Source of the DNA: Kineosporia sp. NBRC 101731
GTDB lineage: Bacteria; Actinomycetota; Actinomycetes; Actinomycetales; Kineosporiaceae
Length of the DNA stretch: 64,000 bases
Direction of reading: 5' to 3'
NCBI RefSeq assembly: GCF_030269305.1
Contig: NZ_BSTC01000010.1
Coordinates: 186,001-250,000 of the forward strand
Numbering within the stretch: position 1 is the stretch's first letter; each line of letters starts with the position of its first letter. Both the position numbers and the translations under genes were made by a program. The notes under the pieces are model-generated. The model made no database searches. It was given only the letters and a program-made list of their open reading frames with translations, and was not told the DNA's origin. Shown piece after piece: positions 46,904 through 54,907 of this stretch.

Positions 46904-47833
46904 TCACAGGGCCGAGGCCGACACTTCGTCGAGCACGCCGAGGATCTCGGCGGGCAGCTCGACGTCTTCACTGCCCAGGGCCTGCCGCAGCTGACCGGCG
47001 GTCCGGGCCCCGAGCAGTACCGAGCTGATGCCGGGCCGGTCACGCACCCAGGCCAGGGAGATCTCCAGAGGGCTGAATCCGAGGCCGTCCGCCGCGGCGA
47101 TCACGGCGTCGGTGATGCGCCGCGACGGGCGGTCGAGGTACGGCTCCACGAACCGGGCGAGATGAACCGAGGCCGCGCGGGAGTCGGGCGGGGTGCCGTG
47201 CCGGTACTTGCCGGTGAGTACCCCGCGGCCCAGGGGCGACCAGCCGATCACGCCCAGTCCCAGATGCTCGGCCGCTGGAATCAGCTCGTTCTCCGGATGC
47301 CGCTGCACGAGCGAGTACTCGCTGTGCACGACGGCGGGCGGGTTGCCGCCCGAACACGCCAGGGCGGCCTGCCAGGCCGCGACGTTGGCGATGCCCACGT
47401 AGCGGGCCCGCCCGGAGCGCACCGCCGTCTCCAGCGCGGAGAGCGTCTCCTCCAGCGGTACGGCCTCGCTCCAGCCCGGGGCCGTCCACAGGTCCACGTG
47501 GTCGGTGCCCAGGCGGGCCAGGGTGGCGTCCAGCGCGGTGAGCAGCGAGCGGCGGGACAGGTCGGGGCCCGGCCGGTACAGGGGCACGACAGCCTTGGCC
47601 GAGATCACGAGATGATCACGTACGCCCAGGGTCTCGAGCAGCTTGCCGAGTGTCTCCTCACATGCCCCGGCGCCGTAACGGGTACCGGCGTCGACCAGCG
47701 ATCCGCCTGCGTCGAGAAAGGCTTTCAGCTGGTTGGCAGCCTCGTCCGGGTCGGTCTCCCGGCCCCAGGTCATCGTGCCCAGGCCCAGCCGGGAGACACG
47801 TAAGCCGGTGCGGCCCACGTATCGCTGCTCCAT
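46904..47833 (-). CDS. Aldo/keto reductase-like protein with altered active site
   Basis: A 309-residue TIM-barrel AKR. VGRTGLRVSRLGLGTMTWGRETD, the Tyr-bearing VDAGTRYGAGACEETLG and the Lys of ISAKAVVP are present. The block that should hold the catalytic His (D-(L/V)-(Y/W)-Q-(V/I)-H) reads VDLWTAPGWS, so His is replaced. NADPH-binding residues near GRGVLTGKYRHG and LGARTAGQLRQAL remain. Orthologues next to uppP are common in actinomycetes, usually with the His. Redox activity is therefore uncertain; a binding or regulatory function is possible. Confidence 0.85.
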   Translation of the reverse strand: MEQRYVGRTGLRVSRLGLGTMTWGRETDPDEAANQLKAFLDAGGSLVDAGTRYGAGACEETLGKLLETLGVRDHLVISAKAVVPLYRPGPDLSRRSLLTALDATLARLGTDHVDLWTAPGWSEAVPLEETLSALETAVRSGRARYVGIANVAAWQAALACSGGNPPAVVHSEYSLVQRHPENELIPAAEHLGLGVIGWSPLGRGVLTGKYRHGTPPDSRAASVHLARFVEPYLDRPSRRITDAVIAAADGLGFSPLEISLAWVRDRPGISSVLLGARTAGQLRQALGSEDVELPAEILGVLDEVSASAL

Positions 47834-47875
47834 GACGTGTCAACCTAGCGCGCGCGGGCTGACAAAGTGGCCCAC

Positions 47876-48721
47876 ATGAGTTCCGTCGGATATCTCGATG
47901 CCATCGTCCTGGGTGTGGTCGAAGGCCTCACCGAGTTCCTGCCCGTGTCCAGCACCGGCCACCTCACCGTGGCCGAGGGGCTGCTCGGCCTGAAGATCGA
48001 CGACCCGGCGGTGACGTCCTTCACCGCGATCATCCAGTTCGGTGCGATCGTCGCGACCTTCCTGTACTTCCGGGCCGACTTCGTCCGGCTCGCCCTGGCC
48101 TGGCTGCGCGGCCTCGGCCCGGCCCGCGGCCGGCACCACGCGCCCGACCCCGACTACCGCTTCGCCTGGCTCGTCATCCTGGGCTCCAGCCCGATCGTCG
48201 TGGTCGCCCTGGTCGGGAAAGACCTCATCGACGGCCCGCTGCGCAACCTCTGGGTGGTCGCGGGCTCCCTGATCGCCTGGAGCGCGGTGATCTGGTGGGC
48301 CGAGCGCAACCCGCGGCAGGAGTACGAGGAGACCGAGCTGGGCGTGCGGGAGGTCCTGATCATCGGGCTGATGCAGTGTGTCGCCCTGGTGCCCGGCGTG
48401 TCCCGCTCCGGTGCCACGATCTCGGCCGGGCTGATGGTCGGCGCCACCCGGGTCGCGGCCACCCGCCTGTCGTTCTTCCTGGCCGTCCCCGCCCTCACCG
48501 GCGCCGGGGTCTACTCGCTGAAAGACGTGAACACCGAGGTCGTGGGCTGGGGCCCGATGGCGGTGGGCACCTTCGTCTCGTTCCTGGTCGCCTACGCCGC
48601 CATCGCCTGGCTGCTGAAGCTGGTCGCCGGGCACTCGATCGCCGTGTTCAACCCGTACCGGATCGTGGCCGGGCTCGTGGTGATGGGACTCCTGGCGACC
48701 AATGTCCTGTCCGCCACCTGA
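47876..48721 (+). CDS. uppP: Undecaprenyl-diphosphatase
   Basis: A 281-residue membrane enzyme with about eight TM helices. The two catalytic motifs are intact: EGLTEFLPVSSTGHLTVAEGL and PGVSRSGATISAGL. It dephosphorylates C55-PP to C55-P at the outer face of the membrane, recycling the lipid carrier for peptidoglycan and wall polymers, and confers bacitracin tolerance. ATG 47876 is preferred over GTG 47867. It is divergent from the AKR gene and is followed after 36 bp by the phosphomutase-like gene. Confidence 0.95.
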   Translation: MSSVGYLDAIVLGVVEGLTEFLPVSSTGHLTVAEGLLGLKIDDPAVTSFTAIIQFGAIVATFLYFRADFVRLALAWLRGLGPARGRHHAPDPDYRFAWLVILGSSPIVVVALVGKDLIDGPLRNLWVVAGSLIAWSAVIWWAERNPRQEYEETELGVREVLIIGLMQCVALVPGVSRSGATISAGLMVGATRVAATRLSFFLAVPALTGAGVYSLKDVNTEVVGWGPMAVGTFVSFLVAYAAIAWLLKLVAGHSIAVFNPYRIVAGLVVMGLLATNVLSAT

Positions 48722-48742
48722 CCCGGCCGGCCGGACACCCCG

Positions 48743-48748
48743 TAGGCT
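48743..48748 (+). promoter_or_regulatory. -10 element upstream of phosphomutase-like gene
   Basis: TAGGCT lies 8 nt before GTG 48757, giving this gene a probable own leaderless start inside the uppP-mshC run. Confidence 0.4.
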
Positions 48749-48756
48749 CATCGACC

Positions 48757-49491
48757 GTGCCCACCGTTCTGCTCGTCCGTCACGGCCGTACCGCCGCCAA
48801 TGCGAGCGGGATCCTGGCCGGCTGGACGCCGGGAGTGGCGCTGGACGAGACCGGGCAGGCCCAGGCGAAGACCCTGGCCTCCCGGCTGGAGAACATCCCG
48901 CTCCGGCTCGCCGTCTCCAGCCCCCTCCAGCGCTGCCAGGAAACCGCGTCCACCCTCCTGGGGACCCCGGGGAAACCCGAGCTCCTCACCGACGACCGGC
49001 TGGGGGAGTGCCGTTACGGCGACTGGACCGGCCGTCCGCTGAAGGAACTGGTCAAGGAGAAGCTCTGGCCGGTCGTGCAGGCCCACCCGTCGGCGGTGAC
49101 CTTCCCCGGCCCCGAGGGTGAGTCGATGCCGGCCATGCAGCACCGGGCCGTCTCCGCGATCCGCGAGTACGACGCCCGGGTCGCGGCCGAGTTCGGCGAC
49201 CACGCCGTCTGGATGGCGGTCTCGCACGGTGACGTGATCAAGGCGATCCTCGCCGATGCCCTCGGCATGCACCTCGACCAGTTCCAGCGACTCGTCGTCG
49301 ACCCCTGCTCGGTCTCCGTGATCCGTTTCACACCGCTGCGCCCGTTCGCCGTGCGCATCAACGACTCCGGCACCGACCTGGCGTCCCTGGTGCCGGTTCC
49401 GCCCGCCGAGCCGGCCCCGGGCGACGATGCACTGTCCTCGTCGGACGCGGTCGTCGGTGGTGGTGCGGCACCGTCGTCCGGAACGTCGTAG
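48757..49491 (+). CDS. Histidine phosphatase (MSMEG_4193-like phosphomutase family)
   Basis: A 244-residue histidine phosphatase: LLVRHGRTAANASGILAG (catalytic RHG), SSPLQRCQETA, LGECRYGDWTGRPL (proton donor region) and VSHGDVIKAILADALG (second His). A Ser/Gly/Pro-rich tail follows residue 205. This branch is annotated as 'MSMEG_4193 family putative phosphomutase' in actinomycetes and is always near DUF3090 and SCO1664-like genes, as here. The substrate is unknown. Confidence 0.9.
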   Translation: MPTVLLVRHGRTAANASGILAGWTPGVALDETGQAQAKTLASRLENIPLRLAVSSPLQRCQETASTLLGTPGKPELLTDDRLGECRYGDWTGRPLKELVKEKLWPVVQAHPSAVTFPGPEGESMPAMQHRAVSAIREYDARVAAEFGDHAVWMAVSHGDVIKAILADALGMHLDQFQRLVVDPCSVSVIRFTPLRPFAVRINDSGTDLASLVPVPPAEPAPGDDALSSSDAVVGGGAAPSSGTS

Positions 49492-49501
49492 GGTCCCGGG
49501 T

Positions 49502-50068
49502 ATGCCGCGCCAGGTATATGAGTACGAGTCACCGGACCGGTTCGTCGCGGGTACGACGGGCCAGCCCGGTTCCCGCACCTTCTTCCTCCAGGTCCGCACC
49601 GGTCACCGCCTGACCACCGTCCAGCTCGAGAAGCAACAGGTCTCGGTGCTCGCCGAGCGGGTCGACGAGCTCCTCGACGAGGTGCTGCGCCGCACCCAGG
49701 GCAGCGCCACCGTGCCCGCGCTCGCGCCCACCCGCACCGAGGACACCGCCCCGCTGGATACTCCGATCGAGGAGGAGTTCCGCGTCGGCACGATGAGCCT
49801 CGCCTGGGACGGCGAACTCGAGCGCGTCGTGATCGAGTGCTTCGAGGCCGGCGAGAACCTCAACGAGGACGAGGACGAGCTGCCCGACACCGACGAGGAG
49901 GCCGAGGGCGCCGTGCTGCGGGTGTCGCTCGCCGGTGCCGCCGCCCGGGCCTTCGCCAAGCGGGCGCTCGCCGTGGTCGGGGCCGGTCGCCCGCCCTGCC
50001 CGTTCTGCACGTTCCCGCTCGATCCGGAAGGGCACATCTGCCCGCGGGCGAACGGGTACCGGCGCTGA
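49502..50068 (+). CDS. DUF3090-family protein
   Basis: A 188-residue actinobacterial protein. Landmarks are QVYEYESPDRFVAGTTGQPGSRTFFLQV at the N-terminus, EEFRVGTMSLAWD near residue 95 and the C-terminal zinc-like CPFCTFPLDPEGHICPRANGYRR (three cysteines and a histidine). Function unknown. The gap to the preceding gene is 10 bp and to SCO1664 17 bp, so they form an operon. Confidence 0.92.
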   Translation: MPRQVYEYESPDRFVAGTTGQPGSRTFFLQVRTGHRLTTVQLEKQQVSVLAERVDELLDEVLRRTQGSATVPALAPTRTEDTAPLDTPIEEEFRVGTMSLAWDGELERVVIECFEAGENLNEDEDELPDTDEEAEGAVLRVSLAGAAARAFAKRALAVVGAGRPPCPFCTFPLDPEGHICPRANGYRR

Positions 50069-50085
50069 CGGGGACCGGGCCCGGG

Positions 50086-50964
50086 ATGCTCGAGGAGCCG
50101 GAACTGCTCCAGCTCCTCGCCGAGGGCGAGATCGACGTCCAGGGCCGGATCACCGGGGCGAGCAACGCCACGCTCTACGTCTCCGTCACCCTCGACGGCG
50201 TCAGCACCGGCGCCGTGTACAAGCCGATCTCCGGCGAGAAGCCGCTCTGGGACTTCCCGTCCGGCACCCTCGGCCTGCGCGAGACCGCCAGCTACGCGCT
50301 GTCGGCCTACAGCGGGCTCGACGTGGTCCCGCCGACGGCGCTGCGCGACGGCCCGTTCGGTCCCGGCAGCGTGCAGCTGTGGGTCAACGCGTCGGCACAG
50401 GACGAGGCGGTCACCGGCGACGGCTCCACCGGTCTGGGCGGCCTGCCGCTGGCGGTCGAGCCGGTGATGGGCGAGCCGGGGGCGGGCGTTGTCGACGTGC
50501 TGCCGCCCACGGCCGTACCCGGCGACTGGAAACAGGTCCTGGTGGCCGAGGACGCCGTCGGCGACCCGATCGTCCTCGCGCACGCCGACGACCCGGGCCT
50601 GCGCCGCCTGGCCCTCTTCGACGCGGTGGCCAACAACACCGACCGCAAGGGTGGGCACATCCTGCGCGGCGCCCACGGCCGGCTCTTCGGCGTCGACCAC
50701 GGGCTCACCTTCAACCTGGACGACAAGCTGCGCACGGTGCTCTGGGGCTGGGCGGGTGAACCTCTCGACAACGAGCTGGCCGACCTGCTCGAGCGACTGG
50801 TCACCGACCTGTCGGGCGACAGCGAACTACACACGGCGCTGTCGGGTCTGCTCGAGGCCGACGAGGTGCACCGCACCGCCCGCCGGGCCGCCCAGCTGCT
50901 GCGGCGCCGGCGCTTCCCGAAGCCCCCGGGCGACTGGCACGCGATCCCCTGGCCGCCCTTCTGA
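50086..50964 (+). CDS. SCO1664-family protein (kinase-like fold)
   Basis: A 292-residue protein: EGEIDVQGRITGASNATLYVSVTLDGVSTGAVYKPISGEKPLWDFPSGTL, then ALFDAVANNTDRKGGHILRG and LFGVDHGLTFN. The order Lys (VYKP), Asn-Asn-x-Asp-Arg-Lys and DHG resembles the PI3/4-kinase or HipA-like phosphotransfer core (P-loop-like Lys, catalytic NxxxR(K), metal DHG), so ATP binding is plausible. I infer a kinase-like enzyme with unknown substrate, co-encoded with a phosphatase and with mycothiol ligase. Confidence 0.85.
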   Translation: MLEEPELLQLLAEGEIDVQGRITGASNATLYVSVTLDGVSTGAVYKPISGEKPLWDFPSGTLGLRETASYALSAYSGLDVVPPTALRDGPFGPGSVQLWVNASAQDEAVTGDGSTGLGGLPLAVEPVMGEPGAGVVDVLPPTAVPGDWKQVLVAEDAVGDPIVLAHADDPGLRRLALFDAVANNTDRKGGHILRGAHGRLFGVDHGLTFNLDDKLRTVLWGWAGEPLDNELADLLERLVTDLSGDSELHTALSGLLEADEVHRTARRAAQLLRRRRFPKPPGDWHAIPWPPF

Positions 50965-51039
50965 AACGCTGGGATTTATTCCCGGAATTACCGTGGAACT
51001 AGGGCCGGACCAGCACGGACATCGCTCGGAGTCGTCAGT

Positions 51040-51045
51040 TAGGCT
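51040..51045 (+). promoter_or_regulatory. -10 element of mshC (leaderless)
   Basis: TAGGCT ends 6 nt before GTG 51052, matching leaderless geometry, so mshC can be transcribed separately from SCO1664. Confidence 0.5.
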
Positions 51046-51051
51046 CCGTTC

Positions 51052-52308
51052 GTGATCCCCTGGCCTTCTCCCGCTGTCCCCCGTCTGCCCGGCTCTGGTG
51101 CGCCGGTCCGCGTCTTCGACTCCTCGGAGCGCACCCTGGTGACCACGCGGCCGGAGGGTGAGGCCCGCATGTACGTCTGCGGGATCACCCCGTACGACGC
51201 CACCCACATCGGGCACGCCTCCACCTACGTCGCTTTCGACCTGCTGCACCGCGCCTGGCTCGACGCCGGGCACGAGGTCTTCTACGTGCAGAACGTCACC
51301 GACGTCGACGACCCGCTGCTCGAGCGCGCGAACGCCACCGGTGACGACTGGCGCGCCCTCGCCGACCGCGAGACCGACCGCTTCAAGGACGACATGGTCG
51401 CGCTCGGCGTGATCGCCCCACGCGTGTTCATGACCGCCGTGGAGTCCGTGCCGCTGGTCGTCGAGGCCGTGCAGAACCTGCTCAAAGACGGTAAGGCCTA
51501 TCTGGTCCCCACCCCGGACGCGCTGAACCCCGGCGCCCAGGACGTGTACTTCGACGTCACCGCCGACCCGGACTTCGGCCGGGTGGCCAAGCTGTCTCCC
51601 GACGAGGCACGCACCACCTTCGCCGAGCGCGGCGGCGACCCGGACCGGGCCGGTAAGCGCAACGAGCTCGACCCGCTGCTGTGGCGCGTTGCCCGCGAGG
51701 GTGAGCCCTCCTGGGAGGGCGAGACTCTCGGCGCCGGCCGGCCGGGCTGGCACATCGAATGCGCCTCGATCGCCCTGCGTCACCTCGGCATGGGCTTCGA
51801 CGTGCAGGCCGGCGGCGACGACCTGCTGTTCCCGCACCACGAGATGAGCGCCTCGCACGGCCAGGTCATCACCGGCGAAGAGCCCTTCGCCCGGCACTAC
51901 GCCCACGCCGGCATGGTGCGCCTGGACGGCGAGAAGATGAGCAAGTCCCGCGGCAACCTGGTCTTCGTCTCCCGGCTGCGTGCGGCCGGGGTCGACCCGC
52001 AGACCATCCGCCTGGCCATCCTGGCGCACCACTACCGCACCAGCTGGGACTGGACCGACGAGGGCCTGGCGGCCGCCCAGGTGCGTCTGGACCGCTGGAA
52101 GGACGCGCTGTCCCGGCAGGAGGGCCCCGACCCGGAGCCCGTGCTCGCGGCCGTCCGCGAGGCGGTCGGCACCGACCTGGACGCCCCGAAGGCGCTCGCC
52201 GCGGTGGACGCGTGGGTGGACGAGATGCTCACCACCGGCGGTTCGGTCGAGGGGGCGCCGGGTCTGGTGGCCCGCACGATCGACGCGCTGCTGGGCGTGC
52301 GTTTCTGA
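51052..52308 (+). CDS. mshC: Mycothiol biosynthesis Cys ligase
   Basis: A 418-residue class I ligase related to cysteinyl-tRNA synthetase. It has [20 protein letters not shown] (zinc Cys43 and HIGH-like motif), [22 protein letters not shown] and KMSKSRGN. It joins cysteine to glucosamine-inositol with ATP to make the mycothiol precursor. Length matches MshC and lacks the anticodon domain of CysRS. The upstream start is a GTG with TAGGCT 6 nt before it. It is followed by a strong terminator. Confidence 0.96.
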   Translation: MIPWPSPAVPRLPGSGAPVRVFDSSERTLVTTRPEGEARMYVCGITPYDATHIGHASTYVAFDLLHRAWLDAGHEVFYVQNVTDVDDPLLERANATGDDWRALADRETDRFKDDMVALGVIAPRVFMTAVESVPLVVEAVQNLLKDGKAYLVPTPDALNPGAQDVYFDVTADPDFGRVAKLSPDEARTTFAERGGDPDRAGKRNELDPLLWRVAREGEPSWEGETLGAGRPGWHIECASIALRHLGMGFDVQAGGDDLLFPHHEMSASHGQVITGEEPFARHYAHAGMVRLDGEKMSKSRGNLVFVSRLRAAGVDPQTIRLAILAHHYRTSWDWTDEGLAAAQVRLDRWKDALSRQEGPDPEPVLAAVREAVGTDLDAPKALAAVDAWVDEMLTTGGSVEGAPGLVARTIDALLGVRF

Positions 52309-52315
52309 GTACCTG

Positions 52316-52378
52316 AAAAATGGGGGACGCCCCACGACGAACGCCCCATGCTCACCGAGCGTGGGGCGTCCGTTTTTT
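52316..52378. terminator. Bidirectional intrinsic terminator between mshC and PAC2 gene
   Basis: GGACGCCCCACG (52325-52336) pairs perfectly with CGTGGGGCGTCC (52360-52371); a run of six T (52373-52378) follows. On the other side an A run (52316-52320) gives a T tract for the minus-strand gene. Confidence 0.95.
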
Positions 52379-52385
52379 CTGGGGT

Positions 52386-53258
52386 CTACAGCATTCCCGG
52401 CTTGCCGCCGTCCTCGTCCGGCCGGCGTCGCCGCAGGTAGCGCTCGAACTCCTTGGCGATCGCCTCGCCGCTGGCCTCGGGCAGGTCCGCGGTGTCCTTG
52501 GCCTGCTCCAGCTGGCGCACGTACTCGCCGATCTCGGTGTCCTCCTCCGCCAGTTCGTCCACGCCGCGCTCCCAGGCCCGGGCGTCCTCCGGCAGGTCAC
52601 CCAGCGGCACCGTGACGTCGAGTACGTCCTCGATGCGGCGCAGCAGCGCCAGGGTGGCCTTGGGGGAGGGCGACTGGCCCACGTAGTGCGGTACGGCGGC
52701 CCACAGCGACAGGCTCGGCAGTCCGGCCTTCGTGGCCGCGTCCTGGAGCACCCCGACGATGCCGGTCGGTCCCTCGTAGCGGGACGGTTCCACGGCGAGC
52801 TTGTCCAGCAGCCGTTCGTCGTCACTCGTCGTGGTGACCGGGATCGGGCGGGTGTGCGGCACGTCGGCCAGGAGTGCACCCAGCGTGATCATCGTGCCGA
52901 CCTTGAGGTCGTCCGCGTACTGCAGGAGCTCGCCGATGAACTTGCGCCATCGCATCGAGGGTTCGATGCCGCGGACGATCACGATGTCGCGGCTGGCCCC
53001 CGGAGGTCGCGCCCAGTAGACGCGGGTCGTGGGCCAGGTGATGGTACGACTGCCGTCCTCGTCCGTGCCCACACTCGGCCGGTTCACCTGGAAGTCGTGG
53101 TATTCCTCCGGATCGAGCTCTCCGACGCTGGTCGCGCCCCAGACCCGTTCCAGGTGTGCCACGGCTCCGCTGGCGGCCTCACCTGCGTCGTTCCAGCCCT
53201 CGAAGGCAGCCACCATCACGGGGTCCCGCAGTGGCGGCACTCCCGACAGATCTGTCAC
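52386..53258 (-). CDS. PAC2-family protein
   Basis: A 290-residue PAC2-fold protein (proteasome assembly chaperone/ActD-like): MVAAFEGWNDAGEAASGAVAHLER, VYWARPPGASRDIVIVRGIEPSMRWR, MITLGALLADVPHTRP and VPHYVGQSPSPKATLALLRRIEDVL. In actinomycetes it lies near proteasome and mycothiol genes and its role is not settled. A C-terminal acidic tail follows residue 240. ATG 53258 has no close overlap with other genes; it is divergent from the HAD gene. Confidence 0.92.
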   Translation of the reverse strand: MTDLSGVPPLRDPVMVAAFEGWNDAGEAASGAVAHLERVWGATSVGELDPEEYHDFQVNRPSVGTDEDGSRTITWPTTRVYWARPPGASRDIVIVRGIEPSMRWRKFIGELLQYADDLKVGTMITLGALLADVPHTRPIPVTTTSDDERLLDKLAVEPSRYEGPTGIVGVLQDAATKAGLPSLSLWAAVPHYVGQSPSPKATLALLRRIEDVLDVTVPLGDLPEDARAWERGVDELAEEDTEIGEYVRQLEQAKDTADLPEASGEAIAKEFERYLRRRRPDEDGGKPGML

Positions 53259-53412
53259 GCCTTCTCCTCGCTCACACTCGTCATCGCGGTGAGGTCACCG
53301 CCCTCGCCGCCCAGCCTACGGGCGGTGCGGGTCCGGCCGCCGCAGACGGGCTGGACGCGGACTCTAGACTCGGTAAGAGAGCCTGCGCCTGAGTCATTCC
53401 GGAGTCCCTCCG

Positions 53413-54267
53413 ATGACGACGGTGAGTAAGCGCTCCGGGCCACTGCGTGCGGCGACGAGGTCACGCGCGGTACCCCTGTCCGCATCCGGCGTCAGAGGCG
53501 AGTACCCCACCACCGTGACAGAGATCAGTGAGTCGACAGAGATCAGTGCGTTGACGGAGATCAGTGCGTCCCGGACCAGCCCGGCCACAACGGCCCTGCG
53601 GGCGGCCGGCCTTCCCGCCGCGGTGCTGTGGGACATGGACGGCACTCTCGTCGACACCGAGCCGTACTGGATGGCCGAGGAGCACCTCCTGGTTGCCGAG
53701 TTCGGCGGCGAGTGGAGCGACGAGCACGCTCACGCTCTCATCGGCAACGCGCTGATCGACTCGGCCCGCTACATCCAGCAGCACGGCGGCGTCACCCTGC
53801 CCGCCGACGAGATCATCGCCCGCCTCACCACCGGCGTCGTAGGTCGCATCGCGGTCGAGGTGCCCTGGCGGCCCGGCGCCCGTGAGCTGTTGTTCGAACT
53901 GCACGAGCTGGGCGTGCCCTGCGCCCTCGTCACCATGTCCTACCGCGAGATGGCCGAGGCGATCGTCGCCACCCTGCCCCGCGAGCAGGGCGACTTCTTC
54001 CGCTTCCTGGTCACCGGTGACGAGGTCACCCACGGCAAGCCGCACGCCGAGCCCTACCTGCGCGGGGCCCAGCTGCTCGGTGTCGAGCCGGGGGAGTGCG
54101 TGGCCATCGAGGACAGCCTGACCGGTGTCGCCTCCGCTGAGGCCGCCGGTGTGCCTCTCCTGGCGGTGGAGCACCTGGTCCCCGTCCCCGAGCGAGAAGG
54201 CCGCACGGTCACCCGGAGCCTGGCCGGCTGGACGGCGAAAGACCTGGGCAAGCTCATCAAGAGCTAA
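53413..54267 (+). CDS. HAD-superfamily phosphatase (beta-phosphoglucomutase-like)
   Basis: A 284-residue HAD hydrolase. The core starts at residue 67: AAVLWDMDGTLVDTEPYWMAE (nucleophile and acid Asp), then LVTMSYREMAEAI, VTHGKPHAEPYLRGAQLLG (Lys) and CVAIEDSLTGVASAEAAG. Residues 1-66 are poorly ordered and contain three near-identical hexapeptides (TEISES, TEISAL, TEISAS) encoded by an 18-bp tandem repeat. A GTG at 53515 would start the protein just at that repeat. I keep ATG 53413, where GGAG lies 9-10 nt upstream in a short CGGAG/CTCCG hairpin. Confidence 0.85.
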   Translation: MTTVSKRSGPLRAATRSRAVPLSASGVRGEYPTTVTEISESTEISALTEISASRTSPATTALRAAGLPAAVLWDMDGTLVDTEPYWMAEEHLLVAEFGGEWSDEHAHALIGNALIDSARYIQQHGGVTLPADEIIARLTTGVVGRIAVEVPWRPGARELLFELHELGVPCALVTMSYREMAEAIVATLPREQGDFFRFLVTGDEVTHGKPHAEPYLRGAQLLGVEPGECVAIEDSLTGVASAEAAGVPLLAVEHLVPVPEREGRTVTRSLAGWTAKDLGKLIKS

Positions 54268-54307
54268 GACCCGAGGGCAGGCCCTCCTCACCCCCGAAAA
54301 AACCTTC

Positions 54308-54398
54308 CGTGATCATGCAAAATCTCCCCAGAGTTCTAGAACTGTGGCCAGGAGTTTTCTGCATCCTGAGGTGGGCTCCCGCATCTCCGTCGTGATCA
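54308..54398. repeat. Decayed GTGATCA palindrome (copy C)
   Basis: CGTGATCATGCA at 54308-54319 matches copy B; CTCCCC follows. GGAGTTTTCTGCAT (54351-54364) is the imperfect right arm. The centre contains the palindrome GTTCTAGAAC (54332-54341). A further TCGTGATCA is at 54390-54398. Confidence 0.55.
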
Positions 54399-54753
54399 GG
54401 CAAGGGTTCCCCGATGATCTTGATGCCCGCTCCGGCCCGGATCCCCGGGTTTCTGGGTCTTTGGTCCCAGTGCGCAGATTTGACCTCCTCCCAACATGTA
54501 CCCCCGCACCGGTCGGCCGCCGGCTGTCACCGGGCCGGGTACCGAGCGGAGGTGGGCCGGTTCGCAGCGTCACTGTGGAACGCCGACCCTCTCCCCGGTT
54601 CCTCAAGCTGGTCATCGGCCTCGGCGTCGCCGCAGCACTGGTCAGTGCCACTGCCCGAGCCGATGCTGCCCACCTGCCACATCTTCCCAGCCTCGGCCGG
54701 CCCGGCGGCAGCAGCTGTCATGCTCTGGCGCCCGTCTCGCCGGCCCACCCGGA

Positions 54754-54817
54754 GTACCGATCTGACCTCGGCGCTCCGATCTGACCCCCGTACTCCGATC
54801 TGACCCCTCGTACTCCG
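54754..54817. repeat. 19-bp tandem repeat, about three copies
   Basis: CCGATCTGACC occurs at 54757-54767, 54776-54786 and 54795-54805, each time about 19 bp apart and followed by a TACTCCG-like spacer, with a fourth partial start at 54811. Confidence 0.75.
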
Positions 54818-54822
54818 CCGAC

Positions 54823-54861
54823 GGGGAACATCCGTGCGTCCTGCCCGCACGGATGTTCCCC
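54823..54861. terminator. Strong hairpin between convergent HAD and ABC genes
   Basis: The 16-nt arms (54823-54838 and 54846-54861) are perfectly complementary with a 7-nt loop, and ACTCCG/CGGAGT outside extend the stem. There is no T tract. Confidence 0.6.
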
Positions 54862-54907
54862 CGGAGTGCTCGAAAGGGATCGCCGAACGCTTGCCCGGCC
54901 ACACCTT

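Larger units (their letters stand above)
54268..54907. other. 640-bp intergenic region rich in repeats
   Basis: No credible gene is seen; the open frames on both strands lack family motifs and RBS. From left to right it holds a decayed GTGATCA element (54308-54398), a GC-rich stretch without features, a 19-bp tandem repeat (54754-54817) and a strong hairpin (54823-54861). Both flanking genes end here. Confidence 0.7.

Noticed and set aside
54414-54903. Possible gene in the 54.3-54.9 kb gap
   Set aside because: Open frames on both strands have no motif or RBS, and run through tandem repeats and a hairpin.
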